This document shows positions 53,387 to 62,641 of a stretch of 64,000 bases of DNA, one piece after another (position 1 is the stretch's first letter; each line of letters begins with the position of its first letter). Both the position numbers and the translations under genes were made by a program. The DNA lies in NCBI RefSeq assembly GCF_024206475.1, contig NZ_JAMBPR010000009.1, positions 1-64,000 of the forward strand, in the 5' to 3' direction. Source of the stretch: Paraburkholderia sp. CNPSo 3274. Its GTDB lineage: Bacteria > Pseudomonadota > Gammaproteobacteria > Burkholderiales > Burkholderiaceae. The notes under the pieces were generated by a model. The model was not told the DNA's origin and made no database searches. It saw nothing but the letters and a program-made list of their open reading frames with translations.

Positions 53387-54304
53387 TCAAGGCGAAGCCT
53401 TCGACCAGCCCGGGCCCGGATCGAAGGACGTCATCGCTTCGGCTTTCGCCGCGCCATCCGGGCCGAGATCGCGCTCGTAGACCTGGCCGTCGTGGCTCAC
53501 CATGAATGTCTTGATACCCGTGTCGCCGTACCGCACCGGCCACGCAACGACGCCAAAGCCGCCGAACAGCTTGTCGTGGACCATGTAGTTATACGAGCCG
53601 CCCGGCGCGTGCGGACCCTGTGAGGTCAGCAGCTTGTAGTGGTAGCCGTAGTAACCCGCGTTTTCGGCGTTGCGCGCGCCTGCCGTGGCGAATGCGACGC
53701 CGAGCGGGCTCGGCGTGGCGTCGGGGCCGGTCGGCCAGTACAGGCCGTCCTGCTTGCCTGGCGAACTCGCGAGCTTGCTGGCGTAGACCAGCATGTTGCT
53801 GCCGTCGTGATACGTCTGCGCATATTCGCGTTGCGCATCGTAGATCGCGAGCAGCGTCTGCATCACGCCAAGCTCGTTGCGGCCAATGCGGCGCACGCGT
53901 ATTTCCTCGACACCGGCGTGCGTGTCGAAGTGCCAGCCCTGAGCGGTTTTGACGAGTGGGACCGGAAAGGTCCAGCCGTCGTCGCCGACGGCGATGACCG
54001 CATGAGTTGCATCGGTATCCTGAATGGTGTGTGAGGCCTTCCATTCACTCAGGAATTTGTCGCGGATCTCTGCGCCAACCGGTGGTATGAGCTGGCGGAA
54101 ATCTGCGCCAAAAAGTGTGCGAAGTTCCGCCTCGTCGTTGCCGGCCACGGCGTCGCCGAACGCGGTCATCGCCGCGTCGGGCGTAGAGAAGGTGTTTTGC
54201 CCGGCAGCCGCGCAAGGCCGCGGCGCGAACGTGAGGAGTGCGATGGCGATAGCCGCTGCGATTGCTGCCGATGCAGCCGGACGGAGGAACTCATGTCTGT
54301 TCAT
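53387..54304 (-). CDS. DUF2950 family exported protein
   Basis: A 305-residue protein with a signal peptide (AAIAAAIAIALLTFAPRPCAAA) and the DUF2950 family body: FSTPDAAMTAFGDAVAGND, VGDDGWTFPVPLVKTAQGWH, YYGYHYKLLTSQGPHAPGGS, YNYMVHDKLFGGFGVVAWPV. It lies 11 bases after the DUF3300 gene on the same strand; these two families are frequent neighbours, suggesting one functional unit in the envelope. Function is not known. Confidence 0.88.
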   Translation of the reverse strand: MNRHEFLRPAASAAIAAAIAIALLTFAPRPCAAAGQNTFSTPDAAMTAFGDAVAGNDEAELRTLFGADFRQLIPPVGAEIRDKFLSEWKASHTIQDTDATHAVIAVGDDGWTFPVPLVKTAQGWHFDTHAGVEEIRVRRIGRNELGVMQTLLAIYDAQREYAQTYHDGSNMLVYASKLASSPGKQDGLYWPTGPDATPSPLGVAFATAGARNAENAGYYGYHYKLLTSQGPHAPGGSYNYMVHDKLFGGFGVVAWPVRYGDTGIKTFMVSHDGQVYERDLGPDGAAKAEAMTSFDPGPGWSKASP

Positions 54305-54315
54305 GGCCGTTCTCC

Positions 54316-55743
54316 CTAGCGTCTGCCGCCGCCACGACCGCCGGCACCGCCGCGCATACCGCCGCCGCCGCTCGGACGATTGAACCCTGAGGACTGCACG
54401 CTGGAGCGGCCGCGGCTCGCGTCGCGCTGGGTGGCGCCGCCGCTGCCTACACCCTGGAAGGCGCCATCACGACCGCCTCCGCCGCCGTAGCTGCCGCCAC
54501 CGCCGCCTGCCCCGGTGCTCACGCGATTGCTCGCGCCGGCATTGTTGCCCATGCCGCCGCGATTGCCGCCTGCACCGTTATTGCCGATGTTCCCGCGATT
54601 GCCGCCGGCACCGTTATTGCCGACGTTCCCGCGATTACCTGCCGCCCCGTTGTCGGCGATGTTCGCGCGATTGCCGACACTCGCGTTATTGCCCGCGCCG
54701 CCGCGATTGCCCTGATTCCCGCGGTTTCCATTGCCCAGGCCCTGGCCGCCTGCGCCGCCGCCGCGGTTGCCGGCGCGGTCGGCCACGCTGGCGCCGTTCT
54801 GGCCGTTCTGGCCGTTGCGGCCGCGATAGTCGCGGCGGCCGTCGGCGCCCGCCACGTTGTTGCCGAATTTCTCGCGCGTAGCATTGTCACGGTATGCAAC
54901 GCCCTGGCGATGGCTCGAATCGTGCTGCCACTTGCCTCCCTGGACCTTCGTGCTGTCGAAATTGCGATTGACGTTTCGCGCCTTGTCCACGTTGATGTTG
55001 ACGTCGCCGCCGCCCCAGTTGCAGTCGCTGAAGATCGCGCCCGCGGCGGCGAGCCCGACGCCCCATGCGAAGCCGGTCATCAGCGCGCCGCCCGGATAAT
55101 AAGCGGGAGAGGGTGGCCAGGCGTACGGCGGGTAAGCCGGGTAGCTCCACGCGCCGTACACGACCGTGGGGTTGTACGCGGGCACGTAGATCACCTCGGG
55201 ATTGGCAGGCTCGATCTTCACAACGGTCTGGCCGCCTTGCGCGGGCGGCTGTTCGACCACGACCTTTTGCTGTTCGTTGCTCTTCAGGTTGCCCGAGTCC
55301 TGTGCGCGTGCACGCAGGCGCTGCACCGCAGCGAGCACATCCTTTTCCTGGGCGAGGAACGCGTCACCGAGCTTCTGGGTCCAGTCGAGTTTGTCGTTCA
55401 TCGGTTCGAGCGCCTGCGGGAACGCGACGAGCGATTTCACGCTCGTGTCCCACGGCTGGTCCTGCACGGCCTTTACGGCGTCGTCGCCCTTCACCTTCGG
55501 GTGCTCCTTGACCCAGCGGGCCGCGTGCACGATCTCCAGCGGGTAAGTCGATGCCATCAGCACTTGCGCCAGCACCGAATCGGGATAGAGCGCAATGGGC
55601 GCGACGAGCGCCTCCAGCTCTTCGGGTTTGTAGGGGGCGGGCGGCGGCGCGTCTTGCGCTCGCACCGCCTGGGCGCCTGCCAGGAGCAACGCGAGCACGA
55701 GCAGGCAGACCGTGGACGTGCGTTGTTTGATCCATGAGGTCAT
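54316..55743 (-). CDS. DUF3300 family protein with Asn/Gly-rich repeat tail
   Basis: A 475-residue exported protein: signal peptide (VCLLVLALLLAGAQAVRAQ), DUF3300 domain at about residues 35-190 (LEALVAPIALYPDSVLAQVL; VIYVPAYNPTVVYG), a hydrophobic Gly/Ala/Pro segment, then a long Asn/Gly/Arg-rich tail. Residues 346-405 are five 12-residue repeats such as NRGNVGNNGAGG. Start 55743 follows GGAAGGATC; the frame open to 56175 upstream is non-coding. It is the first gene of the DUF3300-DUF2950 pair. Confidence 0.88.
   Translation of the reverse strand: MTSWIKQRTSTVCLLVLALLLAGAQAVRAQDAPPPAPYKPEELEALVAPIALYPDSVLAQVLMASTYPLEIVHAARWVKEHPKVKGDDAVKAVQDQPWDTSVKSLVAFPQALEPMNDKLDWTQKLGDAFLAQEKDVLAAVQRLRARAQDSGNLKSNEQQKVVVEQPPAQGGQTVVKIEPANPEVIYVPAYNPTVVYGAWSYPAYPPYAWPPSPAYYPGGALMTGFAWGVGLAAAGAIFSDCNWGGGDVNINVDKARNVNRNFDSTKVQGGKWQHDSSHRQGVAYRDNATREKFGNNVAGADGRRDYRGRNGQNGQNGASVADRAGNRGGGAGGQGLGNGNRGNQGNRGGAGNNASVGNRANIADNGAAGNRGNVGNNGAGGNRGNIGNNGAGGNRGGMGNNAGASNRVSTGAGGGGGSYGGGGGRDGAFQGVGSGGATQRDASRGRSSVQSSGFNRPSGGGGMRGGAGGRGGGRR
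54529..54708. repeat. 36-base coding repeats in the DUF3300 gene
   Basis: Five consecutive 36-base units encode 12-residue repeats of the form NRGNxGNNGAGG. Adjacent units are near identical at DNA level, a likely site of length variation between strains. Confidence 0.8.
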
Positions 55744-55983
55744 GGCCGATCCTTCCATTCGTTTGCTCAACCGGACTGCGGAACGGATAGCGACAACGTG
55801 AAGGGGCGAGCGCGTGCACGCGCATTCTTTTTCGAGAGTGGCGAGGCGGGGAGGCCCACAGGTATAGTCTGGTAAGCCGCTCTGTGCTGGCAATCGGACC
55901 AGAGTCCTATTGACACCGGAACGGCGGCGCAACGATTCTATTCGTTCGTCGAGGCTGGCAGCGCCGATACCTGGAGGTCCAGA

Positions 55984-56211
55984 ATGAAAATGCGTTTTGC
56001 TGCGCCGTGTGCGATGGCGCTCCTGCTGTGTGCGCCCGTTTTCATGTCTGAAGTATTTGCGCAAGCGGGAACGATGGGTACGAAGCAGATGCGGGACGTG
56101 CAGCGCAAAGCGGAGCACAAGGCCCGCTCGAACCAGTCCCAGCAACATGGTCAGCAAAACGCGACGCAGCATCATGCGGCGAGCGCAGCGGCGCCAGCTT
56201 CGGCGCCTTGA
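55984..56211 (+). CDS. Small exported Gln/His-rich protein
   Basis: A 75-residue protein with a clear signal peptide (APCAMALLLCAPVFMSEVFA) and a short polar tail rich in Gln, His, Ala and Asn. GGAGG lies about 7 bases before ATG 55984. No family is recognised. It is divergent from the DUF3300 gene and may share regulation with it. Confidence 0.6.
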   Translation: MKMRFAAPCAMALLLCAPVFMSEVFAQAGTMGTKQMRDVQRKAEHKARSNQSQQHGQQNATQHHAASAAAPASAP

Positions 56212-56819
56212 TTGGCAACGGCACCGAACGAGCCGCCACGCGCTGAAAGTGTGACGGTTCGTGCACGGCCATTTAAGATGTTTCCAATTCGAAATAATGG
56301 CTGCGGCTATTTCATAAAAAACAGAATAGATAATTCGCGCGACAAAGAGCTGGGTCGCTATTCATATTGAATAGAAGTGATAGCGCGAGCCGTTATCGAA
56401 ATCCAAGAAGACGTTCGCAAATATTTCCGGCAAATAGTCAGTGTATATAAGACAGGGTAAGCGTATTCAAGGCCAAGGGCGCCTGAATGGCGATGTATGC
56501 GGAAAGGATTATCGAAAACAATTGCGCGCGGGACTAATCGTCGGCAATTTCTTTCATATAATAAACGCGCGGTGAAAGCGTACAGCGACGCGGTTCCGCA
56601 ACCATGATCCCATCTATTCTTTTCATCAATGACTGACTCATTCGCCGCAATTGCAGGAGCGTTCTTCAAAAATCAAAAGCAGGCGGTAGTCAGTATTGGG
56701 GCGCAACCTGCCCCACAAACGGCCGGAATTCTGGTGCTCGTCAAATCCGCCCCGCTTAGGCGCTGAAGCGTTTGAAACGTTTCGCAGGCCCGAGCAGGGC
56801 AGCGTAGTCGGAGGACACC
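56212..56819. other. Relatively AT-rich intergenic region
   Basis: About 600 bases, much of it (about 56280-56640) clearly less GC-rich than the rest of the window. It contains the perfect dyad CTATTCA-TAT-TGAATAG at 56358-56374. Open frames here lack ribosome sites and family sequence. It probably holds the promoter of the downstream two-component operon, possibly in recently acquired or regulatory DNA. Confidence 0.5.
56358..56374. promoter_or_regulatory. Perfect 17-base dyad, operator-like
   Basis: CTATTCA and TGAATAG flank TAT, forming a perfect dyad of operator size in the AT-rich gap before the FixL/FixJ-like operon. Which protein would bind it is unknown. Confidence 0.4.
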
Positions 56820-58118
56820 GTGATCAGGGCAGACCTGGGGAACGAAAAACTAAAACTGAACAGATCGAGAGCCGAGCACGCAGCGGCCAGCCTGCTGGCG
56901 TGGCTCGACAGGATCAAGCCACGTAGTCTCCCGAACGCGAAGGCGTTGGCCGCGCGCAGGACCGGCGACGTATCGGCGCAGGCCACGCAAGCCATTGCAC
57001 AAAGCCTGCACAGCGTCCTCGAAGTCGTGCCCGCGGCGGCGCTGGTGATCGACGAAGCGGGCAGCATTGCCTGGGCGAATGGCATGGCTACGCGGGTACT
57101 CGGCTACGCCTTGGGCGAATTGATCGGCATGCGTATCGAGGCCGTGCTCGTGGCCTGGCGAAAGGATGAGCGCCCTGTATCGTTCGCCGCGTTGAAGACC
57201 GAGCAAGGCCGGCCGCATAGCGTGACGCGTGTGGCCATCGCGCGGGCGAAGAACGGCGCCGATATCGACGTGCATGTGAGCGCTTCGGCGTCGCTCGCCG
57301 CTGGCCCCGCGGCGCGCATGGTGGTCGTCATCGAACCGGAAAGTCACGACACGACGCCCGCGGAGCCCAGCAACGAACCACGCCGGCTGCGTCGCGAACG
57401 GGCGTCCGAAGTGGGCGACATGGCCGCCGCGCTCGCGCACGAAGTCGACCAGCCGCTCACGGCCATTCTCAGCAACGCGCAGGCGGCGCAGCGGTTTCTC
57501 GCCCAGAGCCCGCCGGCCATGAGCGACCTGCGGGAATTGCTGGGCGAGGTTGTGTCCGATAGCACGCGTGCACACGCGATCATCCGCAAGATGCGCCAGT
57601 CCGCGCGCTGCGAGCCGCCCGAACTGTGCCCGGTCGATGTCGGCAGCCTGGTGCGCGACGTGGTTCGGCTGCTGCGCCGCGAGACGGAAACCTGTGGCGC
57701 GGCAGTTGGGGCGCGAATCGAAGACGGCCTGCCGCAAGTCCACGGCGATGCGGTTCAACTGCAGCAGGTGCTCGTCAATCTGCTATTGAACGCGCTCGAT
57801 GCGGTGCACGACTGCCGCGCGGAAGATCGCCGGGTGTGCATCGCCGTCACGGCTAGCGAGGATCGCGGCAAGGTGCGCCTCGCCATCCGCGATCACGGGC
57901 CGGGTGTCGATGCCGACCGGCTCGTCACGCTGTTCAAGCCGTTCATGACGTCCAAGCCGCAAGGGCTGGGCCTTGGCCTCTCCATCAGCCGCACCATCGT
58001 CATGGCGCACGGCGGCCAGCTATGGGCCGAGCGCAACGCCGATAGCGGCCTGACATTTCATATCGAACTTCCCGCGGAGGGCGCGTGCGCACAGACGAAT
58101 ACGCGTTTTTCACCATGA
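56820..58118 (+). CDS. PAS-domain sensor histidine kinase, FixL-like
   Basis: A 432-residue soluble kinase. A basic N-terminal coil leads to a PAS domain (about residues 65-180, SVLEVVPAAALVIDEAGSIA), then the His box DMAAALAHEVDQPLTAILSN, in which Asp replaces the more usual Asn of HExNQPL, and a HATPase domain with NLLLNALDAV, DHGPGVD and GLGLGLSISRTI. There is no transmembrane helix, so the signal is cytoplasmic. The PAS heme ligand cannot be established. It starts at GTG 56820 behind GGAGG. It overlaps the regulator gene by four bases. Confidence 0.88.
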   Translation: MIRADLGNEKLKLNRSRAEHAAASLLAWLDRIKPRSLPNAKALAARRTGDVSAQATQAIAQSLHSVLEVVPAAALVIDEAGSIAWANGMATRVLGYALGELIGMRIEAVLVAWRKDERPVSFAALKTEQGRPHSVTRVAIARAKNGADIDVHVSASASLAAGPAARMVVVIEPESHDTTPAEPSNEPRRLRRERASEVGDMAAALAHEVDQPLTAILSNAQAAQRFLAQSPPAMSDLRELLGEVVSDSTRAHAIIRKMRQSARCEPPELCPVDVGSLVRDVVRLLRRETETCGAAVGARIEDGLPQVHGDAVQLQQVLVNLLLNALDAVHDCRAEDRRVCIAVTASEDRGKVRLAIRDHGPGVDADRLVTLFKPFMTSKPQGLGLGLSISRTIVMAHGGQLWAERNADSGLTFHIELPAEGACAQTNTRFSP

Positions 58119-58756
58119 ACTCGCCAACTTCCATCGTGTTCGTCGTGGACGACGACGAGCACGTTCGCAACGCACTATGCCGTTTGCTGCGATCCGGCGG
58201 CTACACGGCAGAGGGCTACGGCAGCGCCAGCGCCTTCCTGGACGGCGCGGCTCTGACGAGCGCGCCGGCGTGCCTGCTGCTCGATCTCCAGTTGCCAGAC
58301 TTGAGCGGCATCGAATTGCAGCAGCGGCTCGAAGGCAGGGTGCCAATCGTGTTCGTTTCGGCTCACGGCGACATGAATACGGCGGTGCAGGCGATGAAGG
58401 CCGGCGCATCGGATTTCCTGACGAAGCCGATCGACGCGCGGGTGCTATTCGAAGCCACGTCGCGCGCGCTCGAGCGCGCCTGCCATCTGTTCGAACAACG
58501 CGAGCAGCGCGCGGAGATCCAGCGTCGAGTGGAAAAGCTCACGCCGCGCGAGCGCGAGGTCATGGCGCTCGTGGTGACTGGCCGGCCCAACAAGCTCGTG
58601 GCCGACGAGTTGGGCGCGGCGGAGAAAACGATCAAGATTCACCGGGCGCGCGTCATGGAAAAGATGAAAGCGAACTCGCTTGCCGATCTGGTGCGCCTCA
58701 TGACCACGTTCGATTCCGACGCTCCTGAGCTGCATCCGCTTCCGCATACGGGCTGA
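58115..58756 (+). CDS. FixJ/LuxR-type response regulator
   Basis: A 213-residue regulator: receiver with VVDDDEHVRNALCRLL, Asp in CLLLDLQLPDLSG and Lys in FLTKPID, then LuxR HTH LTPREREVMALVVTGRPNKL and KTIKIHRARVMEKM. ATG 58115 overlaps the kinase stop as ATGA, so translation is coupled; the GTG at 58085 is an alternative start. It is the partner of the kinase upstream. Confidence 0.9.
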   Translation: MNSPTSIVFVVDDDEHVRNALCRLLRSGGYTAEGYGSASAFLDGAALTSAPACLLLDLQLPDLSGIELQQRLEGRVPIVFVSAHGDMNTAVQAMKAGASDFLTKPIDARVLFEATSRALERACHLFEQREQRAEIQRRVEKLTPREREVMALVVTGRPNKLVADELGAAEKTIKIHRARVMEKMKANSLADLVRLMTTFDSDAPELHPLPHTG

Positions 58757-58800
58757 GAGGCTGAGGCGTTAAGGGGCAGGGCACGCGCGCCGCAGTCCCG

Positions 58801-59802
58801 TCACTTCAAATGGCTATTGCGCCAGTCGCGCGGCGTCATGCCAAAGCGCGTGCTGAACCAGTTCGTGAACGAGCCCTGTTGCGCATAGCCAAGCAAGTCG
58901 GAAACCCGCCCGATGGGATAGCGCGGGTTGCTCATATAGCGCACGGCGAGTTCACCCCGCACTTCTTCCACGAGCCGCGTGAAGCTCGTATTGGCCACCC
59001 CGAGCTGGCGCTGCATGGTGCGCACGCTCAGGCGCAGATGCTCGGCCACCCCCTCGACGCTCGCCTGTTCGAGCGGCAGCAGCAGGTAGATAGCCTTGCG
59101 TACCTCGAGTGCGGTGGAATCGATGCCCGTCACGTTGAGCGATTCGGCGAGGCTCTCCGCGTAGCGCACCAGTTCCGGGTCGGCGGCGGGGTTCGGGTAG
59201 TCGAGATCGGCGGCCGTACACACGAAGCCGTTGAAGTCGCTGCCGAATTCCAGCGGACAGCCGAAAAAGCGCCGGTGAAACGTGAGGCTGGGCGGCGCCC
59301 GGTGAACGAAGTGCACCGCGCGCGGTTTCCAGTGGTCGCCCAGCAGCGCGCTGGAGTGACGCGCGAGCACGCCCACCGCGAGCTCGATGGCCTGGTACGT
59401 CGGGGTGCCCGGATCGACGACCAGTTCCTCGCGGATCGTGACGGTTGCGCCCGTGTCTTCGACGTACACCGCGAGCGCTTCGTTGAGCAGATGCCGGTAT
59501 TCGGCAGTGGCGAGCAGCACCTCGCGCAGGGTGCGCTTGTGAGCAAGCAGAATGTTGACCACGCCGGTGCCGAACTTATGGCGGGTCTCGGCCATTTGCA
59601 GCGCGAAGGTCGGGCACGCGGCCTTTTCCGCCGAACGCTCCAGCAACCGGCACGCGGCGGCGGCGGGAATGCGGTGGTCGGGGTTTGCGAGCGCCGCGGT
59701 GTCCACGCCCGCCTCGTGGGCAAGCTCGACCGGGTTCAGTCCCACGCGCTTTGCCACGTCGAAATAGCCGCTCAGCGAGACCGCGCTCAGTGTTGTTTCC
59801 AT
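58801..59802 (-). CDS. AraC-family regulator with arabinose-binding-like domain
   Basis: A 333-residue AraC regulator. The N-terminal two thirds is the arabinose-binding-like domain (FDVAKRVGLNPVELAHEAGV), and the C-terminal HTH pair spans about residues 240-330 with SVEGVAEHLRLSVRTMQRQL and YPIGRVSDLLGYAQQGSFTN. This is the group controlling amino-acid or small-acid catabolism, such as ornithine or carnitine-type pathways. It is divergent from the BKACE operon at 60048 and presumably activates it. Confidence 0.9.
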   Translation of the reverse strand: METTLSAVSLSGYFDVAKRVGLNPVELAHEAGVDTAALANPDHRIPAAAACRLLERSAEKAACPTFALQMAETRHKFGTGVVNILLAHKRTLREVLLATAEYRHLLNEALAVYVEDTGATVTIREELVVDPGTPTYQAIELAVGVLARHSSALLGDHWKPRAVHFVHRAPPSLTFHRRFFGCPLEFGSDFNGFVCTAADLDYPNPAADPELVRYAESLAESLNVTGIDSTALEVRKAIYLLLPLEQASVEGVAEHLRLSVRTMQRQLGVANTSFTRLVEEVRGELAVRYMSNPRYPIGRVSDLLGYAQQGSFTNWFSTRFGMTPRDWRNSHLK

Positions 59803-60047
59803 TGTCGTGTCACCTCCTTGCCGCGCCCTCGTTGCGCCTCGTCAGCCCCGAATACATGGGCTTGCGCTTATATCGGTGTTAACGCCTGGTGGCGCGAAAA
59901 ACTAAAACGATGGCGCGCGATCAGAAAAGTGTAACGCAGGATTGCCGTATCGTGCATCTCAACGGACAGCCAGGTTCCAAGCGGCATTTCAGGCTCCTCG
60001 CCACGTTGCCAAACGTTGAAATACCGTCCCCCATAATGGAGAACACG
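59803..60047. promoter_or_regulatory. Divergent AraC/BKACE control region
   Basis: A 245-base interval between the AraC gene and the operon, with no gene inside. It must contain both promoters and the AraC site. No strong dyad is evident. Confidence 0.4.
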
Positions 60048-61103
60048 ATGCAATTCCTCGACGATTCGCTGCACCCCGAGAACCAGGACAAGGTGGTGAT
60101 CACCACCGCGCCGTATGGCCCGGAATGGATGCCCGAAGACTTTCCGGAAGACATTCCGGTGACGATGGAAGAACAGATCCAGAAGGCCGTGGACTGCTAC
60201 AACGCGGGCGCAACGGTGCTGCACCTGCACGTGCGCGAACTCGACGGCAAGGGCTCCAAGCGCCTCTCGAAGTTCAATGAGCTGATCGCAGGCGTGCGCG
60301 CCGCGGTGCCGGACATGATCATTCAGGTGGGTGGTTCGATCTCGTTCGCGCCGGAAGACGAAGGCGAAGCCGCGAAGTGGCTCTCGGACGACACGCGTCA
60401 CATGCTGGCCGACCTCGAGCCGAAGCCGGATCAGGTGACCGTGGCGATCAACACCACGCAGATGAACATCATGGAGCTGCTTTACCCGGAATACCTGGCT
60501 GGCACCTCGCTCTCCAACCCGGCGTTCATGGCCGCGTATAGCGAAATGACGGTCCCCGCCGGTCCGGCGTGGGTCGAGGAGCATCTGCGTCGCCTGCAGG
60601 CTTCGGGCATTCAGCCGCACTTCCAGCTCACAGGCATCCACGCGCTCGAAACGCTCGACCGCCTCGTGCGCAAGGGCGTGTACAAGGGCCCGCTGAACCT
60701 CACATGGATCGGCATTGGCGGCGGCTTCGACGGCCCGAACCCGTTCAACTTCTTCAACTTCGTGCATCGCGCGCCCGATGGCTGCACGATCACGGCGGAA
60801 TCGCTGCTCAAGAACGTGCTGCCGTTCAACATGATGGCGCTGTCCATGGGCCTGCACCCGCGCTGCGGCATTGAAGACACGATCATCGACCAGCACGGCA
60901 AGCGCTTCACGTCCGTGCAGCAGATCGAGCAGTGCGTGCGCGTGGCGCGCGAACTGGGCCGCGAGATTGCCACGGGCACGGAAGCGCGCGAGATCTACAA
61001 GATTGGCGTGCAGTACGAGACGATCGACGAAACGCTGGCGGCCAACGGCATGGCGCCGAACCGCGTGGCCGGCGTGAAGAACATGCCGCTGCGCGCGGCG
61101 TAA
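60048..61103 (+). CDS. Beta-keto acid cleavage enzyme (BKACE, DUF849)
   Basis: A 351-residue BKACE-family enzyme, which condenses a beta-keto acid with acetyl-CoA and splits it to acetoacetate and a new CoA ester. The zinc ligands H59-x-H61 are in ATVLHLHVREL and the first beta strand has VVITTAPYGPEW. It is longer than the lysine-fermentation Kce enzyme, so it belongs to another subgroup. ATG 60048 follows GGAGA; the open frame upstream to 59889 is not homologous. The substrate is not evident. It heads an operon with a permease, MDR protein and a dioxygenase. Confidence 0.9.
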   Translation: MQFLDDSLHPENQDKVVITTAPYGPEWMPEDFPEDIPVTMEEQIQKAVDCYNAGATVLHLHVRELDGKGSKRLSKFNELIAGVRAAVPDMIIQVGGSISFAPEDEGEAAKWLSDDTRHMLADLEPKPDQVTVAINTTQMNIMELLYPEYLAGTSLSNPAFMAAYSEMTVPAGPAWVEEHLRRLQASGIQPHFQLTGIHALETLDRLVRKGVYKGPLNLTWIGIGGGFDGPNPFNFFNFVHRAPDGCTITAESLLKNVLPFNMMALSMGLHPRCGIEDTIIDQHGKRFTSVQQIEQCVRVARELGREIATGTEAREIYKIGVQYETIDETLAANGMAPNRVAGVKNMPLRAA

Positions 61104-61235
61104 TGGCTGCGGGGCCCGGCGCGCATGTGTGCGAGCGCGGGCCTCGAAACGGGTGTCTGGCGCTTGCCCGGTACCTGCTGGACACTGAGAGAACAACGGA
61201 ACCCGCCGGAGAGCGGGATACCCAGGAGACAACCC

Positions 61236-62567
61236 ATGCTTACGCATGCCGAGCCCAACGCGGGCGAATTGACGAAGACCGGGACGAACGTGCGCGCGTA
61301 TGCGTGGGTTGTGTTTGCCTTGACGGTCGGGCTGCTGCTTTCGGACTACATGTCACGGCAGGTCCTGAATGCGGTTTTTCCGCTGCTCAAGACCACATGG
61401 AATCTCTCGGATACGCGGCTCGGCTCGCTGAGCAGCGTGGTCGCGCTGATGGTGGGCGTGCTCACGTTTCCGCTGTCGGTGCTCGCCGACCGCTGGGGCC
61501 GCGTGAAGAGCATTGTCCTGATGGCGGCGCTGTGGAGCATTGCCACGCTTGGCTGCGCGCTCTCGACGAACTACGGCGAAATGCTGCTCGCACGCGCCTT
61601 CGTCGGCATCGGCGAAGCCGCTTATGGCAGCGTGGGTATTGCCGTTGTCCTGAGTATTTTTCCGGTGCGGCTGCGCTCCACGATTACGGGCGCGTTCATG
61701 GCGGGCGGTGCGTTCGGCTCGGTGCTGGGCATGGCGCTGGGCGGTGCGGTGGCGGCGCAGCTCGGCTGGCGCGCGGCATTCGGCGCGATGGCGGCCATGG
61801 GGATCGTGCTGGTCGTGATCTATCGCATCGTCGTCACGGAAGAGCGCATTGCCACGCTGCAGCCGGCAAGCGGGAGCCGCGAGGCGAATGGCCTCGGCAT
61901 GCGCATGAGCCTGCGCACGTTGCTCAAGGGCCTGTTTTCCACGCGCTCCGTGGTGTGTGCGTATGTCGGCAGCGGCGTGCATCTGCTCGTGCCGGCGGCC
62001 GTGTGGAGCTGGCTGCCGAGCTTTTTGAACCGCTACTACGGCATGGCCACGGGCAAAGCGGCCGGAACCGCCGCGCTGTTCGTGCTGGTGACGGGTGTTG
62101 GCATGGTGGTGTGCGGCAACCTCGCGGACCGCTTCAGCAAGGATAACGGCGCGCGGAAATGGAGCATCGCCATCGCGTACTGCCTGATCTGCTTCGCTTT
62201 GCTCACGGTCGGCTTGCGCATGCCGACGGGCCCGGCGCAGCTGGTTCTGATCGGCGCGGCCATGTTCTTCTGCGCAGGCGCGGCGGGCCCCTCGGGCGCG
62301 ATGGTGGCGAACCTCACGCCGCCTTCGATCCACGCCTCGGCGTTCGCCACGCTGACGCTGGCGAACAACCTGCTCGGTCTTGCGCCTGCCGCGGTGCTCA
62401 CCGGCATCGCCGCCGACCATATCGGCCTGCTTGGCGCGCTGCAGCTCGTACCGTTCGCGCCGCTCGTAGCGGCAGCTGTTTTCCTGATCGGCAAGCGCAA
62501 CTACGCCGTCGATCTGGATCGTGTGAACGCACTGCGCGAAGAAGCCGGTGGCCGCGCACAACGATGA
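61236..62567 (+). CDS. MFS transporter of the BKACE operon
   Basis: A 443-residue MFS permease with 12 hydrophobic segments, starting after a polar N-terminus with VFALTVGLLLSDYMSRQVLN and VLADRWGRVKSIVL. It presumably takes up the compound that is degraded by the operon. CAGGAG precedes ATG 61236. It lies 132 bases after the BKACE gene in the same direction. Confidence 0.88.
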   Translation: MLTHAEPNAGELTKTGTNVRAYAWVVFALTVGLLLSDYMSRQVLNAVFPLLKTTWNLSDTRLGSLSSVVALMVGVLTFPLSVLADRWGRVKSIVLMAALWSIATLGCALSTNYGEMLLARAFVGIGEAAYGSVGIAVVLSIFPVRLRSTITGAFMAGGAFGSVLGMALGGAVAAQLGWRAAFGAMAAMGIVLVVIYRIVVTEERIATLQPASGSREANGLGMRMSLRTLLKGLFSTRSVVCAYVGSGVHLLVPAAVWSWLPSFLNRYYGMATGKAAGTAALFVLVTGVGMVVCGNLADRFSKDNGARKWSIAIAYCLICFALLTVGLRMPTGPAQLVLIGAAMFFCAGAAGPSGAMVANLTPPSIHASAFATLTLANNLLGLAPAAVLTGIAADHIGLLGALQLVPFAPLVAAAVFLIGKRNYAVDLDRVNALREEAGGRAQR

Positions 62568-62641
62568 ATTTGAACAGGCAGTTTGAGTCAGCTTGACTGA
62601 GTCTCAGTCAATGCGTTTGAGTAAAGGATAGGAGATTGAAC

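Noticed and set aside
54529..54708. Possible CRISPR-like array
   Set aside because: The 36-base units are contiguous, with no spacers, and are in frame with a protein repeat.
54515..54715. Plus-strand frame of Pro/Leu-rich repeats
   Set aside because: It is the complement of the Asn/Gly repeat region of the DUF3300 gene.
56358..56669. A 103-codon minus-strand frame in the AT-rich gap
   Set aside because: There is no ribosome site and no family similarity; such a frame can occur by chance in less GC-rich DNA.
59868..61247. Long minus-strand frame opposite the BKACE gene
   Set aside because: Antisense shadow of a strongly conserved enzyme, with an Arg/His-rich product.
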